A DNA stretch of 40,808 nt from Bradyrhizobium sp. ORS 375. GTDB lineage: Bacteria > Pseudomonadota > Alphaproteobacteria > Rhizobiales > Xanthobacteraceae. The first letter of the stretch is position 1. Every line of letters begins with the position of its first letter. The translations under genes and the position numbers were made by a program. Under the pieces are notes generated by a model. The model made no database searches. It worked only from the letters and a program-made list of their open reading frames with translations, and had not been told where the DNA came from. The DNA is taken from the NCBI RefSeq assembly GCF_000239775.1, contig NZ_CAFI01000449.1, positions 1-40,808 on the forward strand, in the 5' to 3' direction. Below are positions 26,056 through 33,516 of the stretch, piece after piece.

Positions 26056-26198
26056 ATGAGCCTCGCAGCGACCACCGAGCTCACCCGCAGCGTGCGTCGA
26101 TCGACAACGCCGTGCGCTACCTCATCCAGAACGACAGCCCGAAGGGAAAACGTGTCGGCTGGCCGATGATGGCTTCGATCCTGGTCGAGGCGGATTGA
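26056..26198 (+). pseudogene. Frameshifted N-terminal remnant, possibly of an MFS sugar-acid transporter
   Basis: A start with a fair ribosome-binding site (GAAGGGAACCGCC before ATG 26056) encodes MSLAATTELTRSVR. Shifting frame by one base near 26098 continues as SIDNAVRYLIQNDSPKGKRV then GWPMMASILVEAD and a stop at 26198. This amphipathic cytoplasmic lead-in followed by MMASILVEA resembles the segment just before helix 1 of some MFS transporters, as I remember them. All membrane helices are missing. Lying 140 bp after uxuB, it may be the relic of a hexuronate permease. Without a search this is a tentative identification; a non-coding explanation remains possible. Confidence 0.4.
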
Positions 26199-26213
26199 GA
26201 TCGCGACCCGGCG

Positions 26214-27635
26214 CTAAACTAGACTGCCGGACAGCAGCTTGCCCGGGTTCATCAGTCCGTGCGGATCGAGCGTCTGCTTGATCTTGAGCATCAGCTCCAG
26301 CTCGAGTGGCGGCTTGCATAAGGGCATCTCGGAGGTGCGGAGCTGGCCGATGCCGTGCTCGGCGCTGATCGAGCCGCGGCGGCTAGTGATCTCGTCGTGG
26401 ACGAGGCGGGTGATGCGCGGGCCGTGCCGATAAAACTCGTCCTCGCTCATGTCGAGCGGTCGCATCAGATTGTAGTGCAAATTGCCGTCGCCGAGATGGC
26501 CGAACACCATGGGCCGGATGCCCGGCAGCGCGGCGCCGACCGCCGCGTCCATCACCGCGACGAAATCGGCGATTTCTGCGACGGGCACCGAAATGTCGTG
26601 CTTCAGGGCCTTGCCCTCGCGCACCAGCGCTTCCGACACGCTCTCCCGCACGCGCCAGAATGCCTTGGCCTGGGCGCCGTCCTGGGCGACGACGGCGTCG
26701 GAGACGAGACCCTCCGCCATGGCGTCGGTGAGCGTGACTTCGAGGCGCGCCGTCAGCGCGGCCTCCTTGCCGATATCGCTGAGCTCGATCAGCACAGCCG
26801 CCTCAGGCAACGCCGGGAATGGGAGCCGCGCATCCGGCATCTGCCGCGTGATCATCTCGAGCGTCGCCGCGGTCAGGAATTCGAACGCCGTCAGGCGATC
26901 GCCGCAACGGGCGCGCGACCGCTGCAGCAGCTTGAGCGCGGCAGCCGCATCGGCCACCGCGACGAAGGCCGTGGCGCGGGCGGTCGGTTGCGGAAACAGC
27001 TTGAGCACCGCACCCGTGATGATGCCGAGCGTCCCTTCCGAACTGATGAACAGGTCGCGCAGCGCATAGCCGGTGTTGTCCTTGCGCAAGGCGCGCAGGC
27101 CGTCCCAGATGCGGCCATCCGGCAGCACCACTTCCAGGCCGAGCGTCAGCTCGCGCATCACGCCATAACGCAAGACGGCGACGCCGCCGGCATTGGCCGC
27201 GAGATTGCCGCCGACGGTGCAGCTGCCTTCGGAGCCGAGGCTGAGCGGAAAGAACAGGCCCGCTTCGCGCGCCGTCTCCTGCACTTTGGTGAGCACGACA
27301 CCGGCGTCGACCACCATGGTCTGTCCGATCGGATCGACCGCGCGGATACGGTTCATGCGCGACAGCGACAGCACGATCGCGCTCCCGCTTGCATCCGGCG
27401 TGGCGCCGCCGGACAGGCTGGTATGACCGCCCTGCGGCACGACGGCGACGCGCGCCTCGGCGCAAGCCGTCATGGCGGCCGCGACCTCGGCCGTCGACCC
27501 GGGCCGCACCACAGCGATCGCCGCGCCATGATATTTGCCGAGCCAGTCGCGCAGATAACTCGCCTGATCCTCAGGGGCGGTCAGCACATGTGAGGTACCG
27601 ACGAGACCCTGCAACGTGGTGATCAGCTTCGTCAT
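26214..27635 (-). CDS. FAD-linked oxidase, GlcD / D-2-hydroxyacid dehydrogenase family
   Basis: A 473-residue VAO/PCMH flavoprotein. The FAD domain has VVPQGGHTSLSGGA near 64 and LGSEGSCTVGGNLAANAGG near 132; the C-terminal catalytic half has FGHLGDGNLHYN and AEHGIGQLR, whose histidines/acidic residues bind a divalent metal in D-lactate and D-2-hydroxyglutarate dehydrogenases. It probably oxidises a D-2-hydroxy acid, passing electrons to a cytochrome, quinone or ETF. It stands alone, convergent with uxuB, and is preceded at 74-113 bp by a copy of the putative LysR operator, so it likely belongs to the LysR regulon at 35 kb. The substrate is unknown. Confidence 0.88.
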   Translation of the reverse strand: MTKLITTLQGLVGTSHVLTAPEDQASYLRDWLGKYHGAAIAVVRPGSTAEVAAAMTACAEARVAVVPQGGHTSLSGGATPDASGSAIVLSLSRMNRIRAVDPIGQTMVVDAGVVLTKVQETAREAGLFFPLSLGSEGSCTVGGNLAANAGGVAVLRYGVMRELTLGLEVVLPDGRIWDGLRALRKDNTGYALRDLFISSEGTLGIITGAVLKLFPQPTARATAFVAVADAAAALKLLQRSRARCGDRLTAFEFLTAATLEMITRQMPDARLPFPALPEAAVLIELSDIGKEAALTARLEVTLTDAMAEGLVSDAVVAQDGAQAKAFWRVRESVSEALVREGKALKHDISVPVAEIADFVAVMDAAVGAALPGIRPMVFGHLGDGNLHYNLMRPLDMSEDEFYRHGPRITRLVHDEITSRRGSISAEHGIGQLRTSEMPLCKPPLELELMLKIKQTLDPHGLMNPGKLLSGSLV

Positions 27636-27708
27636 GACGCGCGCGGAGGCCTTTGTCGGTGATCGATTTATGATGCCTGCAAACTAACAGGATGGGCGGC
27701 AATGCCCC

Positions 27709-27748
27709 CAATACCAAGTTGTCCGCCGTCCATAATCGATTGTTATGG
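27709..27748. promoter_or_regulatory. Putative LysR-type operator upstream of the GlcD-like oxidase
   Basis: A 40-bp element 33/40 identical to 35065-35104, including the shared TTGTCCGCCG block and the arms CCATAA...TTATGG. It lies upstream of the leftward oxidase in the same orientation as the copy at 35 kb lies upstream of the leftward monooxygenase. Such T-N11-A dyads are the usual target form of LysR proteins. Confidence 0.65.
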
Positions 27749-27754
27749 CTAAGC

Positions 27755-29431
27755 TCAGGCCGTCGCCACTGCCATGGGCGGGGCGATGTGCGGGACGGCA
27801 TCGACCAGTTCGCGGGTGTAGTCGGTCTGGGGATTGGCGAACAGCGCCCCGCTCTCGCCCTGCTCGACGATGGCGCCGGTGCGCAGCACGATGGTGCGGT
27901 CGCACATCATGCGCACGACGTTGAGGTCGTGGCTGACGAACAGGAAGGCGAGATTGTCCTCGCGCCGCAGACGATTGAGAAGCTGCAGCACCACGGCCTG
28001 CACGGAGACGTCGAGCGCGGCTGTCGGCTCGTCCAGCACGAGGAGCCGCGGCTTGCAGGCGATCGCCCTGGCGATGCCGACGCGAGCCTTCTGGCCGCCG
28101 GAGAGCTGGTGCGGAAAGCGCGACAGCAGCTCGCGCGGCAGCCCGACGCGCTCGGCGCATTCCTCGACACGCTGGCGCAGCTTGTCGCCGGCGCGCATGT
28201 TCATCAGCCGCAACAGCGGATGGGCAATGCAGTCGAACGCGGTGTAGCGCGGATTGAGGCTGTCGTTCGGATCCTGGAAGACGATCTGGATGTCCTTGCG
28301 CAGCTCGGAGCGATGAAAGTCGCGCGCCGGAATCCCGCCGATCGCCTGGCCATCGAACAGGATCTCGCCCTCGCTCGGGTCGATCAGGCGACAGATCATG
28401 CGCGAGGTCGTGCTCTTGCCCGAGCCGCTCTCGCCGACCAGGCCGACGCTTTCGCCGCCGCGCATCGCCATCGAAAAATCGGCCACGCCAATCGTGCCGT
28501 CGTCGAAGCGTTTGACGATGTTCTTCACGTCCAGCAGCAGCGGCGTGCCGTGCGGTGCCGGCGGCAGCTCGGTCACCTCGACCAGCGGAATACGCTCGCC
28601 GCCGGGCACGAGGTCCTCGATGCGCGAGGTCGCCGTCGGCGAGGCCGCGACCAGCCGCTTGGTGTAGGGATGCTGCGGCCGATGGAACAGCGTCAGCGGC
28701 GCCGCCTCCTCGACCAGCCTGCCCTGCTCCATCACCACCACGCGGGCGCAGTAGCGCGCGGCAAGGCCCAGATCATGTGTGATCAGGATCGTCGCCATGC
28801 CGCGCTCGGTGGCGATCTTCGCAAGAAGATCCATCACCACCTTCTGCGTCGTGACATCGAGGCCGGTGGTCGGCTCGTCGGCAATGAGCAACTGCGGGCT
28901 GCAGGAGATCGCGATCGCGATCATCACCCGCTGGCACATGCCGCCGGAGAGCTCGTGCGGATAGGCGCTCATGCGCCGCTCGGGATCACGGATCTGCACG
29001 GCCTTGAGCAGGCTCAGCGCTTCGGCCTGCGCCTCCTGACGCGACAGCCGGCGATGGGCGAGGATCGCATCGGCGATCTGCTGGCCGACGGTGCGGATCG
29101 GGTTGAGCGCAGCACGCGGATTCTGGAAGATCATCGCCATCGCCGCGCCGTGCAGGCTGCGCAGATCGGCGCCGCCGGCGCGGGTGATGTCCTGGCCCTT
29201 GAAGCGGATGCGGCCCTCGGTGATACGGCCGGCCTTGTCGAGCAGATGGGTGATGGCAAAGCCGGTCACTGACTTGCCGGAGCCGCTCTCGCCGACCAGC
29301 CCGAGCATCTCGCCCGGCTGCAGCGACAGCGACACGCCGCGCACCGCTTCGACGAGGCCGCGACGGGTCGAGAAGGTGACCTTGAGGTTCTCGACCTCGA
29401 GCAGCGGCGACTTGCTTGCAGATGCGGTCAT
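27755..29431 (-). CDS. Peptide/opine ABC transporter, fused two-domain ATPase (DppD-DppF type)
   Basis: A 558-residue protein with two oligopeptide-type ATPase domains. Domain 1: Walker A GESGSGKS at 47-54, signature LSGGMCQRV, Walker B LLIADEPTTGLD. Domain 2: Walker A GESGSGKST near 350, signature LSGGQKARVGIARAIA, Walker B LLVLDEPTAALD. Both look active. It corresponds to DppD and DppF joined in one chain, common in Rhizobiales (compare GsiA/YejF). The ATG at 29431 is chosen because MTASASKSPLLEVENL starts the domain properly and ATGA-overlaps the preceding mini-ORF stop. Last gene of the transporter set. Confidence 0.93.
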   Translation of the reverse strand: MTASASKSPLLEVENLKVTFSTRRGLVEAVRGVSLSLQPGEMLGLVGESGSGKSVTGFAITHLLDKAGRITEGRIRFKGQDITRAGGADLRSLHGAAMAMIFQNPRAALNPIRTVGQQIADAILAHRRLSRQEAQAEALSLLKAVQIRDPERRMSAYPHELSGGMCQRVMIAIAISCSPQLLIADEPTTGLDVTTQKVVMDLLAKIATERGMATILITHDLGLAARYCARVVVMEQGRLVEEAAPLTLFHRPQHPYTKRLVAASPTATSRIEDLVPGGERIPLVEVTELPPAPHGTPLLLDVKNIVKRFDDGTIGVADFSMAMRGGESVGLVGESGSGKSTTSRMICRLIDPSEGEILFDGQAIGGIPARDFHRSELRKDIQIVFQDPNDSLNPRYTAFDCIAHPLLRLMNMRAGDKLRQRVEECAERVGLPRELLSRFPHQLSGGQKARVGIARAIACKPRLLVLDEPTAALDVSVQAVVLQLLNRLRREDNLAFLFVSHDLNVVRMMCDRTIVLRTGAIVEQGESGALFANPQTDYTRELVDAVPHIAPPMAVATA

Positions 29432-29481
29432 GTGCGCATCCTCGGACGCGCCACACCGATCATTTTCAGATCCGCCGTCAT
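29428..29481 (-). CDS. 17-codon mini-ORF 2 (coupled to the ATPase gene)
   Basis: Reads MTADLKMIGVARPRMRT then TGA. Its ATG overlaps the stop of mini-ORF 1, and its stop overlaps the ATG of the ATPase gene, both as ATGA. Its best-supported role is passing reinitiating ribosomes across the duplication; no peptide function is implied by the sequence. Confidence 0.4.
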   Translation of the reverse strand: MTADLKMIGVARPRMRT

Positions 29482-29531
29482 GTGCGCATCCTCGGATGCG
29501 CCACACCGATCATTTTCAGATCCGCCGTCAT
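29478..29531 (-). CDS. 17-codon mini-ORF 1 (coupled to dppC)
   Basis: Reads MTADLKMIGVAHPRMRT then TGA, one residue different from mini-ORF 2. Its ATG overlaps the dppC stop as ATGA. The C-terminal PRMRT is the same as the last residues of DppC, showing that the duplicated unit includes the dppC end. Expression is plausible by termination-reinitiation but not demonstrated. Confidence 0.4.
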   Translation of the reverse strand: MTADLKMIGVAHPRMRT

Positions 29532-30394
29532 GTGCGCATCCGGGGATCGAGGATGTCGCGCAGACCATCTCCGAGCAGATTGAAACACAGCACGGCGCTC
29601 ATCAGCGCGAGGCCGGGGAACGCCACGAGCCACCAGCGCCCGGTGGAGATGAAGCGCGCGCCCTCGGCGACCATGATGCCCCATTCCGGCGTCGGCGGCT
29701 TGACGCCGAGGCCGATGAAGGAGAGGCCCGCGGCGTTGAGGATCGCCCAGCCGAGATTGAGCGACATCTGCACCGCCATCGCCGGCAGCACGTTCGGCAG
29801 CAGGAACCGCAGCACGACAGCGACATGGCTCTCGCCGCAGGCGCGCGCGGCCTCGACCCAGCCGAGGTTGCGGCGGATGTTCACCTCGGCGCGGGCGAAG
29901 CGGATGTAGAACGGCAAGTTGATGATCGCGGTCGCGATCACGATGTTCTCGACGCGATTCCCGAGTGCGGCGACCATGGCCATCGCCAACACGAACAGCG
30001 GGAACGCCATCAGCACGTCGACAAAGCGGCCGACCGCCTTGTCGAGCCGGCCGCCGGCATAGCCGCACAGCGCGCCGATCACCGAGCCGATCGCGAAGGA
30101 CACCGCGACCGCCGTCACGGCGATGGTGAGGTCGAGCCGGCTCGCCACGATCAGGCGGCTCAGCACGTCGCGGCCGAGCTGGTCGGTGCCGAACCAATGT
30201 GCCGAGCTCGGCGGCTGCAGCGCCGCAGGCACGTCGGAGGCGATGGGATCGTAGGGCGCGAGCCACGGCGCAAAGATTGCCATCAGCGCCAGCAGCAGCG
30301 CGCCGCCGGCTGCGATCGCCGTCACCGGATTGCCGCGCAGCACGAAGGCGGTGTGACGCAGCGTCGATGAGGTCTCGATCGTGGTCATGCTCAT
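29528..30394 (-). CDS. Peptide/opine ABC transporter permease, DppC type
   Basis: A 288-residue inner-membrane permease with the OppC N-terminal domain: first transmembrane helix near 25-45, then APYDP and the family hallmark HWFGTDQLGRDVLSRLI near 66-82. Five further membrane segments follow, with the EAARACGESH-type EAA loop near 181 contacting the ATPase, and the terminal NLLGDGLRDILDPRMRT. The start overlaps the dppB stop as ATGA; a second ATG two codons in is also possible. Much longer upstream frames are overlap with dppB. Confidence 0.92.
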   Translation of the reverse strand: MSMTTIETSSTLRHTAFVLRGNPVTAIAAGGALLLALMAIFAPWLAPYDPIASDVPAALQPPSSAHWFGTDQLGRDVLSRLIVASRLDLTIAVTAVAVSFAIGSVIGALCGYAGGRLDKAVGRFVDVLMAFPLFVLAMAMVAALGNRVENIVIATAIINLPFYIRFARAEVNIRRNLGWVEAARACGESHVAVVLRFLLPNVLPAMAVQMSLNLGWAILNAAGLSFIGLGVKPPTPEWGIMVAEGARFISTGRWWLVAFPGLALMSAVLCFNLLGDGLRDILDPRMRT

Positions 30395-31422
30395 GCCACC
30401 GTGGCCCGGGGATCGGCGATGCCGTAGAGCAGATCGACCAGCAGATTGACGATGACGAAGATCGTCGCCATCAGCAGCACGAAGCCCTGCACCGGCGCGT
30501 AGTCGGACACCAGCAGCGCATCGAGCGCATAGGAGGCGACGCCGGGCCAGGAGAACACCTTCTCCACCAGCACGTTGGCGCCGAGCATGGTCGAAAACAC
30601 GATGCCGGCGATGGTGATGACCGGCAGAATCGCGTTCCTCAAGGCATAGGTGACGACGATGCGCCACCAGGACAGTCCAACCGAGCGCGCAGTGCGCACG
30701 AAGTCGCTGCCGAGCGAGACCAGCATCGAGGCGCGGGTGATGCGCGCCAGCGGCGCGATCACGAACAGCGCCATCGTGAAGGCCGGCAGCATCAGCTGCC
30801 GCGCCGCCGCCGACCAGCCCTCGAGATCGCCGGCGAGCAGGAAGTCGATGATCAGGAACCCGGTGCGCGATGGCGGCATGGTGGTGAAGATGTCGATGCG
30901 GCCCGTCGGATCCGGCGCGAAGCCGAGCAGATAATAGAACACGTAGATCAGCAACAGCCCCGAAACGAAGGTCGGCACGCAGACGCCGAGCGAGCAGAAC
31001 AGGCGCACGCCGTGATCGACCAGCGATCCCGGTCGCAGTGCGGCGATGACGCCGAGCGGCACCGCCGAAACCAGCGCGATCAGCAGCGCCGTCAAGGTCA
31101 GCTCCAGCGAGGCCGGCAGGCGCTCCTTGAGGTCCTTGGCCACGGCCTGCCCCGTCATCATCGAGCGGCCGAGATTGCCGCGGCCGACATCGGCAAGATA
31201 AATCACGAGCTGGTTCGGCAGCGGCTTGTCGAGCCCGAGCTGCCGGCGGATGACCTCGATCTCCTCCTTGCCGGCATTCGGGCCGGAGGCGAAGAACACG
31301 GCTGGGTCCCCCGGCAGCACGCGCATCAACAGGAACGTGAACACCAGGACGCCGAACAGCGCCGGCAGCGACGAGACGAAGCGTCGTCCCGCCCGCAGCA
31401 GAGTTGCGCCGATCGTGTTCAT
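30391..31422 (-). CDS. Peptide/opine ABC transporter permease, DppB type
   Basis: A 343-residue permease. It begins with a cytoplasmic stub and helix 1 (FVSSLPALFGVLVFTFLLMRVLPGDPA), followed by the OppB periplasmic segment GLDKPLPNQLVIYL and the EAA-type loop SDFVRTARSVGLSWWRI near 240. The ATG at 31422 is preceded by GGGAGACGGAAGA. Partner of DppC in the channel; the binding-protein gene lies 316 bp upstream across a repeat-rich spacer. Confidence 0.92.
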   Translation of the reverse strand: MNTIGATLLRAGRRFVSSLPALFGVLVFTFLLMRVLPGDPAVFFASGPNAGKEEIEVIRRQLGLDKPLPNQLVIYLADVGRGNLGRSMMTGQAVAKDLKERLPASLELTLTALLIALVSAVPLGVIAALRPGSLVDHGVRLFCSLGVCVPTFVSGLLLIYVFYYLLGFAPDPTGRIDIFTTMPPSRTGFLIIDFLLAGDLEGWSAAARQLMLPAFTMALFVIAPLARITRASMLVSLGSDFVRTARSVGLSWWRIVVTYALRNAILPVITIAGIVFSTMLGANVLVEKVFSWPGVASYALDALLVSDYAPVQGFVLLMATIFVIVNLLVDLLYGIADPRATVA

Positions 31423-31483
31423 GGGTCTTCCGTCTCCCAAACTTTATCACCATCGACGCACACCGGAGCGCCGCGCTTGGTAT

Positions 31484-31645
31484 CACCTCGCCCCGCCTGC
31501 GGGGAGAGGTCGGATTGCATCGAGAGATGCAATCCGGGTGAGGGGTACAGGTCTCACCATGTGCACTGCCCGTGCGTCTGCCCCTCACCCCAACCCTCTC
31601 AGCGCGAGCGAAGCTCGTCGCGCCCCCGTAAGAACGGGGAGAGGG
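31484..31645. repeat. Inverted pair of CTCTCCCC-type extragenic palindromes between dppA and dppB
   Basis: Left element 31484-31545 and right element 31580-31645 are divergent mirror copies of a GGGGAGAGG...GGGTGAGGGG repeat. The left element contains a perfect 10-bp stem (ggattgcatc / gatgcaatcc, 31512-31535) capped by a GAGA tetraloop. This explains the roughly 316-bp gap between the two genes; no ORF is credible here. Confidence 0.75.
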
Positions 31646-31738
31646 AGCGCAGTTGCAGCGCGGCACGAGCTTCAGTTCCAACTTCAGAAGAGCGAGGCTT
31701 TCTCTCCCGATGGAAGTAAGCTGAGCCGCCTGATCGTC

Positions 31739-33358
31739 CTACTTCCGGCTCAGGTTACGATAATCGACCTGCCGCGTGAACTGGTAGACGTAGCCGTCCA
31801 CCGTCGGCTGCATCACCGCGTCCTGCGCCGCCTGCCAGATCGGGATCTGGAACATCTGGTCGAAATGGATCGCGTTCAGCGCCTTGCCCTGCGCCTCGTA
31901 CTTCGCCTTGTCGGCCTCGAAGCGCGCCTCCTGGGCGATCTTCTCCAGCTCGGCATTGTCGGTCGAGGAGTAGTTCCAGCGCTGCTTGCCGGTGTAGAAG
32001 TTGCGGTAGAAGTAGTCGGTCGAGGGAAGCCAGGCGACGATGCCCTCGATGAAGAAGGGCAGCTTCTTCTCGTTGATCGCCGTCGACATCTGCGCGTCCG
32101 GCAGCTTCTGGATGTCGACCTTGATGCCGATCTTGGCCAGCGACTCCTTCACCAGCGCGGCCATCGGCTCGGCGGTCGCCGCCTGGCCGACATTGAAGCT
32201 GAAGGTGGTGGAGAAGCCGTCCGGCATGCCGGCGTCCTTCAGATAGGCCTTGGCCCTCTCCAGGTCGAGCTTGATCGGCTGCGGGATCGGATAACCGCCG
32301 CTCGGCGGCTTGCCGTCGGCCCAGGTCGCGCCATAGAGCGGCGCGCCGCGGCCGAACAAGGCGGCCTTGAACATGTCGTCATAGGGCAGCGCAGCGGCGA
32401 TGGCGCGGCGGACATTGACGTTGTCGAACGGCGGGATGGTGTTGTTCATCGAGATGAAGGTCACCGCATTGTATTGCGGCGTGGAGATCACCTTCAGCTT
32501 TCCCTTGCCCTCCAGCGACTGCACGTCGCTGGCCTGCAGGTCAATCACCAGATCGGCGTCGCCGCGCTCGACCAGGTTGGCGCGCGTCGCCGGCTCCGGC
32601 ACCGACTGGATGATCAGCCGCTTGAACGCCGCCGGCTTGTCCGGCGTGCCGCGATTCCAGGCCTCGTTGCGCTTGGCAATCACCTGCTCGCCGGGCTTGA
32701 AGGTCTCGACGATGTAGGCGCCGCTGCCCGCCGCATTCTCCTTGGTCCAGTTCAGCGCCCAGGGATCTTCAGCCGTGGCATGCGCCTTGGCGAGCTTGGA
32801 GTTGATGATGATCGGATAGACGGTCGCGAGGTTCGGCAGCGCCAGCTTGTCCGGCTTCGGCAAGGTCACTTCGATCGTCAGGGGATCGATGACCTTGAAC
32901 TGATCGGCCGATGTCAGCGAGCCCGTCAGCAGCTGCGCCTTGCCGAGAATCGGTGCCGTGACGCAGCGATCGAGCGACCATTTGACGTCCTCGGCGGTGA
33001 CCGGCGAACCGTCCTGGAACTTGGCATCGGGGCGCAGCTTGAAGGTGATCTTCAATCCATCGGGGCTGACCGAATAGGATTCGGCGAGCTCGCCGGTGAT
33101 CGTGTCCAGATCGAACACCCACTTACCATTGAGCTGCTTGCGACCGAACGACACCAGCCGGTCGTAGCTCGACATCGACAGCGCGAAGGCCTCGCGCGTC
33201 GAACCCGGAATATTCGGATCGAGCGTATTGACGGTGGCGCCGGTAACGTAGCGCAGGGTTTCCGCACGGCTCTGCGCATGCGCCGATGGCGCGGCCATCG
33301 TCACCGCGAGCAACGCGGTGGCCGCAAACAACGAACGTTTGGACATCATGTAACTCAT
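31739..33358 (-). CDS. Periplasmic solute-binding protein, peptide/opine family (SBP_bac_5)
   Basis: A 539-residue family 5 binding protein. The signal peptide starting MSYMMSKRSLFAATALL ends near Ala28 (AHA-QS). Mature landmarks are LRYVTGATVNTLDPN near 34, the AESYSVSPDGLKITFKLRPDAKFQDGSPVTAEDVKWSLDR region (about 90-130), which is the family signature, and VNVRRAIAAALPYD near 312. It delivers its ligand to the DppBC channel encoded downstream. Three nearby ATGs are possible; 33358 is taken because AAGGA lies upstream. The ligand may be a peptide, an opine or another amphipathic solute. Confidence 0.92.
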   Translation of the reverse strand: MSYMMSKRSLFAATALLAVTMAAPSAHAQSRAETLRYVTGATVNTLDPNIPGSTREAFALSMSSYDRLVSFGRKQLNGKWVFDLDTITGELAESYSVSPDGLKITFKLRPDAKFQDGSPVTAEDVKWSLDRCVTAPILGKAQLLTGSLTSADQFKVIDPLTIEVTLPKPDKLALPNLATVYPIIINSKLAKAHATAEDPWALNWTKENAAGSGAYIVETFKPGEQVIAKRNEAWNRGTPDKPAAFKRLIIQSVPEPATRANLVERGDADLVIDLQASDVQSLEGKGKLKVISTPQYNAVTFISMNNTIPPFDNVNVRRAIAAALPYDDMFKAALFGRGAPLYGATWADGKPPSGGYPIPQPIKLDLERAKAYLKDAGMPDGFSTTFSFNVGQAATAEPMAALVKESLAKIGIKVDIQKLPDAQMSTAINEKKLPFFIEGIVAWLPSTDYFYRNFYTGKQRWNYSSTDNAELEKIAQEARFEADKAKYEAQGKALNAIHFDQMFQIPIWQAAQDAVMQPTVDGYVYQFTRQVDYRNLSRK

Positions 33359-33516
33359 CGCCCCCTGTTCCTTCGGTAGTCTCAAATTCCGGAACTAAAC
33401 GCACTGCCAGTGATTGCCGGCGACGCCAGCGCAGCAGCAAATCACGTGCCACGCGAAATGACGAGAGGATCGTGCATGACGCAGCGCGAGAAGCACACAC
33501 CTGCGCAAGCGATCGA

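Larger units (their letters stand above)
29427..29541 (-). repeat. 50-bp tandem duplication between dppC and the ATPase gene
   Basis: Copy 1 is 29427-29476, copy 2 is 29477-29526 (one mismatch, c/t in ctcggaYgcg), and the first 15 bp of a third copy at 29527-29541 form the end of dppC. Each unit carries a TGA/ATG junction. Confidence 0.9.

Noticed and set aside
29528-31681. 717-codon leftward frame spanning dppB and dppC
   Set aside because: Only the last 288 codons encode DppC; the rest is an alternative frame of dppB, which is intact in its own frame, so it is not a fusion.
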